Shown piece by piece: positions 21,450-34,700 of a stretch of 64,000 bases of DNA. Each line of letters opens with the position of its first letter. Within the stretch, counting starts at the first letter, position 1. Source of the stretch: Rhizophagus irregularis (Eukaryota > Glomeromycota > Glomeromycetes > Glomerales > Glomeraceae); contig NC_089434.1 in NCBI RefSeq assembly GCF_026210795.1, positions 3,782,001 through 3,846,000 on the forward strand, written 5' to 3'. The position numbers were made by a program, and so were the translations under genes. The notes below the pieces were generated by a model. The model was not told the origin of the DNA. It saw only the letters and a list, made by a program, of their open reading frames with translations, and did no database searches.

Positions 21450-22970
21450 TCACCCACTTCACAACTTTTTATTTTTTTTAAACAGTTTATCTTTTCTCCT
21501 ACAGATTTTTGTATTAGTGTATAATTCATTATTATTAAATATTACAAGAAGACTTATAATATTTATTAGGTATATAAGAAGACTTCTAATATTTAGACAA
21601 AAGTATTATGTACCATCAACACCTAATTTGGTTGACTTATATATCTATTACTTATATTTATATTGTTCAACAGTAGGTATTTCTTCTATTAATCTTTGAA
21701 TTTTTTTATGATAATATTTTGTACTGAAAGATGTTGTTGAAGATTTTTTAAATGTTCAAAAGTGATTGTAACCAATTTATTTCTAATTCATTATATTTTG
21801 AATTTTTGTTTAAATTTAAAAAATTTTCAAAGTTACAAACAATAATAGTGATAGGACCCATAAATTTGTTCCTTCTGGTTTAACTTTTAAAATAAATATT
21901 TTTGTTTAATTGAAATACAATAAATATATTTGTATTGGAATAGTTGTTTAAATTCTTTTAATTCTTTGTATGAACACTATTTGTCCTAACTCCATTGGCT
22001 ATAAGTTAAGGGATGCCTTATTTTCTGGATATGAATTGAACAATTTAAATACTATATTGTTGCAAAGTAGCAGAGTGATAGTCCATAGTTGAAAAGTTAT
22101 TTCAATTATCAATTTACAAAATCCTCATCAGGATTCCAAAAAGATATAAAAGAGATATAAAAATATTATTCTAATGATCATGGTACTTCAAATCTATATT
22201 AAAACAGATAAACTCTATAATAACAAGTGGTTGTATATCCTATATTTAAATCCATAACTAAAAATTAATAAAAAACTAGACTATTTTGAAATTAGTATAC
22301 TAGTCATAATGGTTAGAACTTAATGGTTAAGACGTTAAGTGACCAATACATATTAATGAGATGTTTAATAGCTAATATTAAGTTTCAGTCAAATTCATTT
22401 TTTTCACTCAGAATTTTCCTACTAAACATTTTTACTATAAACACATTTAGCCCATTGAGTGTTTGGTATTTTTTATTTTTTTTCTAACATTTGAAATAAA
22501 TAATTTGCCCTCTAACTGGTACTTTATATTGGGCAATACTGCTATAATAAATTCATGAATGCATGCTGACAGTTCAAATATGTATATCCTTTTCATCAAT
22601 ATGTTCTCTACAAAATCAGTTTGTTTTTTATAAGATAAAAAGCTAAATTTATATGATTTCAACAATTAAACTTTATTATTCTAATATATTTATAATAATT
22701 TATTTGAACTGCATTGGATGTATACAGTAAATTATATATTTTATTAGAATAAGATTAAAACAAATGTATTGTTAAGAACATTTGTAAATATAAGTAAAAA
22801 AAAGCAAAAAGAATATATAGATAAGTGATGAATATTAACAAGTATTGGAATATAGATGGTTCATATTGGAGATGGTAAGGATAGCATTGTAATAGGAAGT
22901 ATAATGTTTTTGCTAATAATCTTTTCTTAGATATGAAAGATTATATAATCATATAGTATAAATGTCAGGT
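21450..22970. other. AT-rich, nothing recognised
   Basis: Frames up to about 70 codons on both strands lack motifs and sit in A/T runs. Confidence 0.4.
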
Positions 22971-22974
22971 AAGA

Positions 22975-23303
22975 ATGATGAGTATTAATTCTGTTCATTC
23001 TGATCTTGGATTGTCCTTTATGTATTCTCCTAGTTATTATCATTTATTCATTTGTATGTCTATAATTGTTTTGTTGTTTATTGATAGATTTAGATTTGTA
23101 ATGTCAGTTTATGATTTTTCTCTTTGTATTATTGAAATACTAGAATCAACAATTTTATTTCCACTTCTGGAAGGTATCGTTAACTCCTTGGTAATTCTAT
23201 TTAAATCTTTAATAGTAGATAAATTTTTGCCGTTCCATGAGGTTTTAAAAGCTTCTCTAATAGCAGTTTTTAACTGCCATCCACTCAAAGATTTATAGAT
23301 CAT
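22975..23303 (-). pseudogene. degenerate minus-strand remnant, unrecognised
   Basis: A 64-codon frame (MIYKSLSGWQLKTAIREAFK, TSWNGKNLSTIKDLNRITKE) continues after a stop with TDITNLNLSINNKTIIDIQ and WLGEYIKDNPRSE-like codons. The composition is protein-like and it lies on the same strand as the LINE endonuclease piece. No conserved motif allows a call. Confidence 0.3.
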
Positions 23304-23309
23304 TGATAA

Positions 23310-24940
23310 TCAAATCATTAGTTTATTATTATTAAAAGCATTATGCAGCCACATGACAATATTGCATATAATGATTAATAAATTATTACAGGATTGGTCC
23401 TTAGTAAAAATTTTCTGAGTTTATTGCCTATGAAATATTAAGTAATATAATTGTAAAAAAAATATTCTAAGCAGAAAAAAGGAAAAGGAGGGAAAAGATG
23501 ATCAGATTAATAAATTTTGAATCTATTTATTTATTTTTTAAATCAGAATTTTACCACATGATAATATCAAAGCCTAAATCACAGCCACACAACTTCAACC
23601 CACCACTTAGCAGAAATGTGTATGATATCATATGTCAAATCAAAAATCTACAAGTTTATTAAAATTATATAATAATGTAGTAATATATTTAATATATTAT
23701 AAATATATACATATATTATTTTTTTTTTATATAATAAATGATTTGTATTATACATTCAGTTAATTAGAATGGACATAAACTGATTGCTGGTTACAAGAAA
23801 AGTTCAAGTTTTATAGTAATTATTAAAATAAGTTCCAATAATAATAAAGGTTTTATGATGAATAACTAAATAAATAATTTGTACTTTTACTAATATATTT
23901 TCAATTATTAGAGTTTGGCTGAAATCATCTAAATATCGCAAACCAGAATTAAAATAATTATTACTGATATTAAAGCCACATAAGCAATAAACTTCAAAAG
24001 AAAAGAAAAAATTATATAACCAACTGGCAGTAAATGTCACAGATGTTATATAATAATCAAATTTGATGGTTTTTCACAATAACCTTTTAATTTACTTTGT
24101 TCTAAATTAAATATCATGACAAACCTCAAAAGCCTCTTATTTTACTATATTAATTCTTGTTGAAAATCAGGAATAAGATATTTATTGTTGATGATAAATT
24201 AAAAATAATTAAAAGGCTTTTCAAAACTAAGCCTTAAAACAATTTGTTCAACTTTGGGCATAACTAAGCCATAGGAATAAGCCTGCATATTTTATATAAT
24301 ATCTTATTATTGATTTTATTCTAAATTTATTATAAGCCTTTACTTACATATCTGCTTACATAATAATAAGAAACTTCTTACGTATTGTTTTGTTCTATCA
24401 CATGATTTATTAGAACAAAGTGGATAAAGCTTATAATCTTTATTTAACGAGGGTGCTGTTAAAGTTATAATACGATTGCGCCACGGCTACAAAATTAATT
24501 ATGGCTTTATATCACGTGCCGTAATGCCATAAGTTTTTTTTTACGGTTATGACATTTTGATATATACCCAATGTTATAATTTTGTCAGCATCTAAAAATT
24601 GTGAAGATTAAAGTTATAAAAATAGATATAAATCATGATAAATTTTTAATGTACCGAAATTTTTTTTTGAAATAACAAGGTTATATATGAATTTAAATTT
24701 ATTTTGTAACCGATAATTTATTTTTCGGAATTCTTTGCTATTATTCCTATTCTCCGTGGAATAAATAATACTAAATTAAATTTTAATGAATTTGGATTTT
24801 TTAGTGATAGTAAGAAAGCAATTAATATATTATCCTATAAATGGATATCAGAAATTGTGTTCTTTTGACTATTTTCTATTTTCCATTTTTCATTTTTTAT
24901 TTCTATTTTCTATTTTAATATATTCCTATTTATTCTAGAA
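23310..24940. other. AT-rich, no supported gene
   Basis: A 78-codon minus-strand frame at 23804-24040 is hydrophobic and unrecognised. AAGCC-containing words (AAGCCTTAAAAC, AAGCCATAGGAATAAGCC) cluster at 24210-24340, as they do at 31250-31660. Confidence 0.35.
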
Positions 24941-24949
24941 AATTCATAA

Positions 24950-25650
24950 TTTCAAGGACGCTCAATCACAATTTTTGGTGAAATGAATAATTAGCAATAC
25001 GTGTACTAAATAGTAACATATTATCGAATAAATACTTCTAATTTTTTAAAACTTTCAAAATATACTAAATCAAAATTTTGTTCCATCCAGTTTGCTTTAA
25101 TTTCAATTAAAAAGGATTGAATATACCCTATAAAAAAAATTCTGGAAAAAGCTCGTCATTTTTCTAGTTAGAAACTCAGACATGTGATCATTTTTCTGAA
25201 AAATTTTTTATAGAGATAGGTATTCTTAATTCATTAGCGGCAATCAGTAATTCAATTATATCTAATGGATCAATTTTTATTAAAGATTCCGCCATAAATA
25301 TATCTAATAAATAAAAATACAATATTTTGAGATTGAAAATGTAATGATAAAAATAAATTATTAATACATTGATTCAATTAGCTTTTCCTTAAAATTATTT
25401 CTGATAAAATATTAGATAGTTCAGTACGTGCCAAAGTTCCATCATTATTTTTTATATTAGTCGATAACTTTCTTCGCAGATAAGGAGAACAGTAATTTAA
25501 AAAGACCGGCTTTAATTTTTATATCGTAATATTCGTCATCATCCAAAATTCTGTGAATTGTCAATAATGTTCGTTTATGCATTTTCAATGATTGTTGAAC
25601 CATCATTACACTTTTGCAAAATGAATTGTTGATGCTTAGTACCACGCTTT
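24950..25650 (-). pseudogene. BTB-BACK gene remnant split by a MITE
   Basis: Minus strand. A BTB piece reads RILDDDEYYDIKIKAG (about 25550), then RRKLSTNIKNNDGTLARTEL, YIYGG with a frameshift, and IDPLDIIELLIAANELRIPI, ending at 25217. After the MITE (25126-25215) the BACK domain resumes as FLIEIKANWMEQNFDLVYFE, SFKKLEVF. The order matches the intact gene at 54970-56470 (YIYGG, DLLxAANEL, YLIE...W). In the intact family BTB proteins are substrate adaptors or scaffolds. No C-terminal TLDc was found. Two or more frameshifts. Confidence 0.65.
25126..25215. mobile_element. 90-bp MITE inserted in the BTB-BACK relic
   Basis: Ends CCCTATAAAAAAAATTC and (complement) CTCTATAAAAAATTTTTC, with TA next to both ends as expected for Tc1/mariner/pogo-type insertion. 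Internally contains AAACTCAGACATGTGATCAT, shared with 647-737. Confidence 0.6.
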
Positions 25651-25659
25651 TCCCACATG

Positions 25660-26850
25660 ATGATGTTAGTAAGATTATCTTTTTTTACCCCTATAAAAAC
25701 GCAGGTTTAAAAAAAAATTATTGAAACATCAAGAACAAAATTTCGATTAAATTTCAAAGTAGACAGAATTGTCCTCATAGCTGTATTCCCATTTTTGACC
25801 GCGAGAAGGTTCAGTATGCGTACCTTTGTGAAAATTAAAATAATTTAATTTGTGGAATTAGAGTCAATAAAAATGATATTTTACTAAATGACTCACCATA
25901 ATTCGAATTTTCCTTGATTATTAAAGAAAAAATTACTTTAATTTAGAAATTAGTAGATTTTGATTTCAATAATTAAGCTATATTATTCTTACCTCCAAGC
26001 GACATACAGTATTTAACAAGCAATAATCACATTACATTATATTTATATCAGAAAATTATGTAACACTTTACGGTGTCGTATTTCTTAGTATGTTGGATAA
26101 TTTCGACAAAACTACAAAACGAGCTTCAAGAACTTTACCGGGATGTTTAATAATAATTAGTCATTTTCAGAATAAATTCAGCAGATATAAAGTTGAATAT
26201 CAAAATTTTTGTACACCGGCAAAACGGAAATTCATTTAGCCAAATTGCACAAATCACACGCCAATAATGACTTGCCATAGTTGCGCACAGGAATAATGTT
26301 TTTTTTTCTTCTAACGGGTGACGAGAAATATTAAAGATTTTATTTGTGGCGCTACCTATAATCTTGTAAGTTCGTAACAAAAGTCATACTTTTAACTACT
26401 ATTCTTTTATTCAAAATAACCGTTTAAATTAATCTTACATGAAAATGAGAAATATTGAATTCAAACTGGTTTTTATCCGATCAGTTAATTTGATTCACCC
26501 ATTTAAATTCGATAAAATATGCACTATATTGAACTTTAAAGCTGAAATTGCATGATATTGCCGGTTGGTATTATTTAAAAATTGAATTTACTCTATATAA
26601 TTGTATTAAATAAGAAAAATAATTTTTCATATTTTAAAAAAAATTAAACATTTTAAATTTCGAGAACAGAGAATTTTATCATCCTTTATATATCTATTTT
26701 TTTATAATTAGTTAAAAACTTTTCCTTCAGCGACGTGTACCGATCGCAAAGTTAATACTTTTATTAAAATATTATTCATATGCTGGTAAATAATTTGTTT
26801 TAAAAGGTACAAACAAAAAAAAGAAAAAAATATTAAAACTATTCATTTTT
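25660..26850. other. weak minus-strand frames only
   Basis: A 77-codon minus-strand frame at 26147-26380 (MLRTYKIIGSATNKIFNISR...) has mixed composition and could be an exon, but shows no family motif. Another CCCCTATAAAAACG MITE-like end lies at 25687. Confidence 0.3.
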
Positions 26851-27155
26851 ATCAATCACAGGACATAGGCTGCCTATAGGAAATATTTTGCTTGTTTTGA
26901 ATAGTGGATACTTTTGGAATGTCAGTTTCTTCTAAAATACCTTTCTTTACTAATTTCGTAAGTTCATATCACATTTCCTGCCTTCTATATCTATTTCTCT
27001 TATTAATTTGCAAAAATAATTCCCCGAAATGTATTAGTAGAATTCACTGGTTTGGAGACGGATCACGAATTAACTTTAACAAATTCATCGGCAATTAAAG
27101 GATTTTCAAGGCCAAGTTTATCAATTAAATCTTGAATTTCCTCTAATTTTTTCAT
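26850..27155 (-). other. possible two-exon small gene, unrecognised
   Basis: From ATG at 27155: MKKLEEIQDLIDKLGLENPL then IADEFVKVNS and a stop. About 150 bases further the codons ELTKLVKKGILEETDIPKVS then TIQNKQ are protein-like and end at a TGA near 26860. A GT-AG intron could join them, but the phase was not resolved. Function unknown. Confidence 0.3.
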
Positions 27156-27468
27156 GTTAAATCAGAAGAACTTCACTGAGATCCATATAATAATCATATT
27201 TTTATGCAAATATCTGCTTTTGACCAGCAATTTTCGCACGTGCGATATATTTAATGCACTTTTTGACGTTTGATAATTTTATTTTGAACATGAAAGAAAA
27301 CAAATTTTCATTTCGTATTTCTTATCAATAAAAAGTCCTTTCAAAATATAAAAGATTATACTTTTTGAAAGTCGGATACCAACTATATTATGAATTTAGG
27401 AGCATTAATGAATAAAATTCCTTTGGGTGATACTTTATGTTTGATAATAAAATTGCAAAATTATAAAC

Positions 27469-27618
27469 TTATATATATAAACTTGTCAATTCATTAAATT
27501 CAAGCGCATAAAGCCTGAAAAAAGATATATCGTCAAAAAACAAACGCTCATTTTCTGAATCCAATTCAAATTCTTTCAATAATTCAGAAGACACAATTAA
27601 ATTTAATTCAAATCCCAT
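27469..27618 (-). CDS. 49-residue hypothetical protein
   Basis: ATG at 27618, stop at 27469: MGFELNLIVSSELLKEF then ELDSENERLFFDDIS. Less biased than other short frames nearby and on the same strand as 26850-27155; possibly an exon of the same unrecognised locus. No motif. Confidence 0.25.
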   Translation of the reverse strand: MGFELNLIVSSELLKEFELDSENERLFFDDISFFRLYALEFNELTSLYI

Positions 27619-27699
27619 ACTAATCCTTTAAAATGGACAAATTACTTTTAATAACTCGTATGCAAAATATACAAAATAACCCGTTGCAGAAATATTATT

Positions 27700-28150
27700 A
27701 TCGAAACTTTTCGCCGATATCCATTTCGTCGAAGAGATGTTTCGCCAAAGGGATATGTTTCACGGGACCCAGAAATATATAAAAGGGTCATTAGAGTTTG
27801 CATAAAAAATCATGAAAATCTTTCCTTTTTTAGATAATTTTTGATAATGCAAGTCAGAATATATTTCCTATTATAGTAACTGGCTGACATTATCATAATT
27901 CCGGCCCTGAAAAAATGCGTACAGCTCATAGTAAAAAATTTTTTCACTTGACCCCCTATATATATATTTTTGGGTCCTCATTTCACCAAATTCCGTTTCG
28001 CTGAAGCCATTTTAATGTATGGTCATTTCGCCAAAAATTTTATTTATTCCATTTTGTTACTGTATTTTATTGTTTTTATATTAAATACACTCATAAAAAA
28101 TTCTTTATTGAGAAAAAATTTTGAATTAATTGATTTTTACACGCCAAACA
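27700..28150. repeat. TTTCGCCGAA-motif repeat element
   Basis: Words TTTTCGCCGATATCCATTTC, GATGTTTCGCCAAAGGGATA, ATTTCACCAAATTCCGTTTC and GGTCATTTCGCCAAAA recur between 27708 and 28040. The following sequence (TTATTGTTTTTATATTAAAT...TTGATTTTTACACGCC) resembles 49745-49815, so the element is shared with the 49.7-50.1 kb copy. Confidence 0.5.
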
Positions 28151-28339
28151 TGCTTAACTTACTTCAGACGGAAATAAAATGTAGCTTTCGTCACACGAAA
28201 TAAACAGACACTCCCCATTATGCAACTCATGTAGTACCTCCTTTAACTATACAAGATAAAAAAGAAAAAAATACAACACATAATAGTCCTCTTTACATGC
28301 CAAACACTCTTGATCTCAATTTCTTCAATAAAGAATTTA

Positions 28340-28960
28340 ACATTGCTTTACTATAACCATGTAGACGTAAAGCATGAATTCTTTATCAATTATATCTCCG
28401 TAGGATATTGTATCAGCAGCTTTTGCGAAAGACCCAGAGATGCGAATTTTTGGAGCTTATCACTTGGGTTTTTGAGCATTGATATCATTGATACGTATGT
28501 ATAGAATCTATAAGAGAAGTGTCGGTAGGAAGGTTATTTGTTTCAGAAGGGGAGGTTGTATCAACCAAAGAGTTAGGGTTTCATATCAGTAGGAAGAGGT
28601 ATCATCAATATCATAGAGTGGACTCTACATCAAACTTGAAAAGTATATGGAAAATTCTACCAAAGTAGGACTTTATGAGTTAGTAAAATTAAACAAAATT
28701 AAAAGCAATTTGTACCTAACTTCTAACCAATTAAAGGAGTTTGGTCAACTTTAAAAGATATATTTGCTAGAATTGGCTCTTATCCTGCCGCTATTAGAGT
28801 CGTGTGCTTTTAAGGAAATGGTTACTTCTAAGGTTATAGGTATACTTTGGAAAAGATGATTTGGTAATGTGGAAGCACATTATGAAGATTTTGACATTGA
28901 AGATAAACTTTTTATATGAAGTTATAAATTTTAATAAAATTCACATTAAAACGTAATTAA
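28340..28960 (+). other. coding-like remnant, unrecognised
   Basis: Plus-strand codons near 28640-28800 read KYMENSTKVGLYELVKLNKI, NLYLTSNQLKEFGQL, KDIFARIGSYPAAIRVVC. A shifted frame gives LKEMVTSKVIGILW and FGNVEAHYEDFDIEDK. Protein-like with few stops, so probably a decayed element or gene, but no family could be named. Confidence 0.3.
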
Positions 28961-29960
28961 CTGGAAGCCTTAAAAAGAATTATTAATGAATAAAGAAAAT
29001 TCAGCCTAAACTACTATTTTTGCATGATTACATACAAATATTCTAGGTGTATTAAAAATTTATTTAAGATTTTTTGATCTAATATTTGAAAACATCAAGT
29101 AGTGGTACTACTTACTAACCAAAAAATTTTTGGTAACATGACATGACGAATTTTATGTTCAGATTCCATTTATCAAAAAAATTTCACATTTAAAAAATGC
29201 AAAGAAGCGTTTATTTAAATATTTCTCATAATTCTTTTTTATTTATAAAATTTGTTGGCTTTTTTTAGTAAAATAGTAGCAGTGACCCATAGTTTCACAT
29301 TAGAACTAATGTTTTTTGATCAATATAGATTATGTGCATAAAAATGATAAAATATATTATATAAATAAGCGATTATTTTAGAGAAAATGGTAATTATGTG
29401 CTAAAATGTTTTTTTATTTTCAATTGAAAACAGTAGTAATATAACTTATTATATAAATAGCTTATGCTATTATTTAATGCAAAAAAAACGTATAACAACG
29501 TAATATATTATGTAATTATTTCCATGTAACCAATATTTTTGTCATATCAATCTATGCTAATTCAGTTATTTAAATTCATCATTTTTTTTTCTTTTTTGAA
29601 CTTTATATATGCTTGTAAAAATATCATCCCATTTTGTATTTCATTACTTTTTCCAGATGGGTCATCTCTCCCGAGGTTCTGAAAAATATAAAATATTTTC
29701 AAAATAAAAACTGATCACGGTTCTAAAAAAATTGTAAAATTTTTATGTTATTATTTATAATTTATTTAGTATTGTCATAAATATTAATAACAATATATAA
29801 TAGTAATTTATAAATAATTGCATTCCTTAACTTACCCTTCCCAAAAAATTATTTAAAAACAAGCTTCGTTTCGCTACCATAATTCCGAATTCGATAATGG
29901 AACAATTCATTAATATACAAACATCATAATCTTATAGAAATACAAAATTGAAAATTAATA
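28960..29960. other. AT-rich, nothing recognised
   Basis: No gene, repeat or structured element supported. Confidence 0.4.
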
Positions 29961-29963
29961 ATT

Positions 29964-30149
29964 CCCTGTAAAAAAAATCAATCCGTTTTTTATATTCCAT
30001 CTTTTTTATGTAAAAGGCTCATATTTCCGGAATTAATAACTTTATATCACGGAATTTATCGAATTATTTACATTTTCCGTGAATGGATCCGTGAAAGGCT
30101 CATTTTTACGGAGTTTTTACAGAAATAATGGATAAAATTTTTTACAGGG
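29964..30149. mobile_element. 186-bp MITE, CCCTGTAA family
   Basis: Starts CCCTGTAAAAAAAATCAATC and ends GGATAAAATTTTTTACAGGG, an imperfect terminal inverted repeat of about 20 bases. ATT flanks both ends and may be the target duplication. Contains three forms of an ACGGAGTTTTTAC/CGTGAATGGATCCGTG palindromic segment. Near-identical copy at 42601-42785. Confidence 0.75.
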
Positions 30150-31250
30150 ATTTCTTAATTCAACTTAACGATAATCATAAATTAAGACAATTAACAAAAT
30201 TATGACTTCATCAAATTAGAGAAATTACCAAAAAAGTATCAATGTTCGTATTTATTAAGAATGTGTCAATTATGTACCATTAATAAAAATTGCCTACCAG
30301 ATATAAAAGGTGGAATTACAAAAGTTAAGATTCATATCAAAAATATTTGAATAATTAAGGAAAAATTCAATTTCAGAGGGACGAAATTAACCAACAAAAT
30401 TATAATGATATATGCTTTAAAAAAGGTATGATTTAGAAATAGTGAAGATTAACTACTTCAAATGTTACCACTTCAACAAAAACTCAAATACTTCTATATC
30501 AAAGGTTGTCATAATAATTATGTCACATTAGAACGTAATGGTCATGTGGATTAATTTTATCATTAACAATATTACACATTAATTAATACTTATAGAAAAA
30601 TTGTATGAAAGAAATTGTCATTATTAACATTAATAATTATTAGTAATAAAAAGGAACCATATTATAATTATCCTAATGAAATGTATTCATTAAAAAGAAA
30701 ATAATATGAAAAAAGAAAAGTGGGGAAATTTTTTTTACAAACAAAAGGTTCAACGATCTGCTGTGGTCGGTCTGAAACAGATCAAAATTACATTAACCAG
30801 AATCGGTTAGCGTCCTATCGAAATGTGCAGCTTTTGACAATAAATAGATCAGGCGCAGGCATGTCACAGGGTTTAATATTATGGCACGGGTTTTTACGTT
30901 ACACAATTCTAGTTATTTCCGAATAAATAATTAATATTTGATAATAAAAAGTCTTTCAAAAACTTGATAGTTTTACTCAAGTTTGTAAAAAAATATCTTT
31001 CAATATTATTTAATAAAGTAGAATACAATTAATTTAAAATATAGTGTAGAATATAAATAATAATAAGAATAATAATCTCCAAGACAAGATTACAGAAAAA
31101 AACACACGTATCGATATATTTACTATTTTAGATTATTAATACAAAGTCATATTGCCAAAAATTATTGGTGGTGTTCTTTAGAGTAGTTGTTTTCTAATAT
31201 ACCAAAACATGTTCAATAATTGAAAACAAGTTCCATATAAAAAGATATAT
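30150..31250. other. weak coding-like remnants
   Basis: Around 30170-30480 the plus strand reads RQLTKL, QLCTINKNCLPDIKGGITKV and KFNFRGTKLTNKIIMIYALK in changing frames. Unrecognised. A less AT-rich patch at 30740-30900 shares GCAGGCGCAGGCAT-like words (GATCAGGCGCAGGCATGTCA) with 56775-56800. Confidence 0.25.
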
Positions 31251-31660
31251 ATAAGCCAGTAAAGCCACTTTTAAGCCCCATCCTTATTTAATCATCAGGT
31301 AAGCAAATAAATTTATGCTATATATCAAATTTACACCCTTCATTATTATCTCAATATTGAGTCTAAATAGAGAATAATACTAGTAATGTGAAATTCAGAA
31401 ATTTTATTAGATCATGAAAAATTCTAATACATTGTTAACCAAAATGATTTGTGAGTTGTAAAAGCTTATTGAATAATCTTGGATATTTAAGAATAGAATG
31501 GAAAAAAAGATTTCCACAATGTTCATGCATTTAACATGTAAGCCACTTATAAGCCCCTAGTTATTGTTCATAACCTGATTAATAATCATATTAAAAATGA
31601 ATAATATATTAAGCCACTTAAAAGCCCTTGTCTAATGTTTTACAGCCTATCATTGAATTA
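31250..31660. repeat. recurring TAAGCCACTTxxAAGCCC motif
   Basis: AAAGCCACTTTTAAGCCCC (31263), TAAGCCACTTATAAGCCCC (31540) and TAAGCCACTTAAAAGCCC (31612) occur just upstream of the helicase relic. Could be upstream regulatory or repeat material. Confidence 0.45.
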
Positions 31661-31739
31661 TTAAATAAAAACCTTGTGTTTATTAATTCAGCTGAAGTGT
31701 AAATGTTTAGGCTTTTTAAAGTATAACAAAGAGATACTG

Positions 31740-34700
31740 ATTCTTATTATAAAATGCTATTGAAAATATTTTGAAAGACCTGATAAATGAGTTTGATATT
31801 TTAACTTACCCTGAATATTTCCATAAATATAAAAAATTATTTCACAATCAAATAGAAACTAATTACATTGAAAAGACAAAATGGATCAAATTATAATAAA
31901 GAGAAAAAAGGAAATTTTAGTTAGATTTCAATATTTAACTATTAAAAATGTAGAACCATTTTTCTATCAACAGCTGTTATTTAATAAACCTTCCAGAAAT
32001 AAAATACACTCATTTATCACTCTCCTCTTTTAACAGTTTCCAATTTTTTTAAAAAAAAATATAAAAAATACACACCCTTTATTTTTGAATAAAAAATTAA
32101 ACCCAAAAATTTTATTTTTTAAAAATTACATGAAAAACAAAAATGTCTTACAAAGAAAATACACACTATTGGTCATTTTCTTTTGAGCCCTGATAAAGTA
32201 ATTCAGTGCTTTTTGGAAAATTTTATATGCCCATATCCTGAAACAAATGGTTTTCCATTCAAATTACATAACAATTATCCTATACCAAACTTTGTGGAAG
32301 AGATAAAAAATTTATACATCATATAGAATCACTAATTAAAGAAAACAAATAAATAAATTAATCAGAAATCAATAATCTATTAAATATTTTCAAAAAATTT
32401 GAACATTTAGTAATTCACGAAGGTCATCTTTCCAATAATACACTTACAAACAAAACTAAAATTAAAAATTGATGACAATAATTCAATAAGACAGAATTTT
32501 TAATTTTGTCAACTATAAATGATTACTGCCACAAATTCAAACAACAACTTGGACCTAATCAAGATTAACTAATGATATATCATCCAATCTGACCAACTCA
32601 ACATCGAATGAATAAGGATCATCTAACTCAAAAATAAAGATCTAATGGATATAGATTATGAATTTATTATTATCAATGATGTGATTTAACAACAAATCAA
32701 TAATAAAGTATCATATGATAAAGAATTATCCAATTACAATCAAATGAACAAGGATTAAATGATCAAACAACTCAACCAATGAATTTAAATAATGAATCAT
32801 TTAAAGAGAATGACATTCTCATGGACTCAATTAAATCCATTGAAAAACTACTTAGTAAACTATCATGTAATTTAACAAATATAACTAATAATAATATTAA
32901 CAATAATGTAATTCAAGATAATAATACAGGTTTAACTGGTAATATTAGCTGATTAATAATTGAATCAAATAATAACCCAAAACCAATTAAAACCAATAAT
33001 ATAACATAACCAATCAATGAATCTAATCAATCAAGAGTTAATCATTATAAATCCAACCAATCAAAAAAGAAACATTGACCAATTATAGAAAACAATAAAT
33101 CAGATGAAACCAATAGGCAATAGTAATCAAAGACAGAGAAATAATCAAAAAACCAAATGAAACCATTAATAAAAAATTAAAGGCAAATAACTCCAAGCCA
33201 AATATAATAGGATCAAATTCCAACAATCCTATTATTATTAATGAGACAAAGATAATAATGATGTAAACTCCAACAAATAAAACTCATGAAGAAAAACAAA
33301 AAACAAAAGAAATTACAAAATTAAACCATAATCTAATGAAATTTCTGATCATCACTCCACTTACTGATCTACATTTCAACACTATGTATGGTATTCCAAT
33401 ATACAATGCAAATACCTCTATATGGAATTGTTGAAGCCCATGTGGTAATACTACATAATACTCTATCTTTATTTAGTATTTCACCATACATATTAGAAAA
33501 TTTAGACAATTTTAGCTGTATTTAAATTATTTCTTAATTGTAGCACTAATTCTATAATAGCAGTATTAATGCAACCAATTTGTCACATTCCTTATATTTA
33601 AAAAATTACAAATATTTAATTGACAATTTATTAATATCAATGCAATAAACATAAAAGATATTATTGGCAAACAGCTCTATAATTTAATTTCAAACCCTAT
33701 AATTATATCAAGTAATGAAGTATTAAACACTCCACAAAATCAATATAAAGTATAATATTATAATTTCATTTTGAAGATAAAAGCATTCATTTTTCTTTAT
33801 TACTGGCTCAACTGGTACGGAAAGAACTTATTTAATAAAGTAAATAATCAATTACCTTAAAAGCACCAATAAAAAATTTTATTAATGGCTCCAACTGGTG
33901 TAGTAGCAGAAAATGTTAGTAGTGAAACAATTCACTTTAAATTAAAAATCAATGGTAATATTTACAAATTACAAACTCTTTCTTTATATGATAAAACATT
34001 TAAATGGTGAATTAAGAAAATATAATATATTATAATTGATAAAATATCAATGGTTTCTTCCCAACTCCTTACATTTATAAGTAAAATATTTTGTAAGCTT
34101 CATAATAATTCACTTGAATTTGGTGATATACCTGTTTTTGTAATAGTAGGTAATCTAACTCAACTTCCACCTGTGAAAGGAGATCCAGTATTTTACTCTC
34201 CATTATGGAAAGTATTTTTCCATTATTCTTAGAAAAGCACATCATCAACAGAAAGATGAGGAATTTTTTCAAATCCTTCAAAAAATTAGAATAGGAATAT
34301 TAAGTGAGCAAACAATTCAAGCAATTAAATTGAAAGTTTAGACATATCAAGAGCAAAATAATATAACTTTAGATACAACTTACATTGTATCACACAGAAA
34401 GATAGCTCAAACTATAACTTCCATAATATCAACAAAATTACCATCATTTAATTTAAATGAAGAATCATTTACTTCAATTTCAGTTGATTTTGTGAATAAT
34501 GAATAATGGAATAGATTTCAATCAGAAAAGCATTTATTCATCATACAAACTATTCTGTTAAACTAGTATTGTTAGTAGATATAAGAGTTATGTTTTAATA
34601 ATACTCAATTAAACATGGACTATATAATGGTTCAATAGGTGTAATTATAAAAATATGCAATCAAGAATGTGACTATTCAAAAAGTTACAGCATTTTTTAC

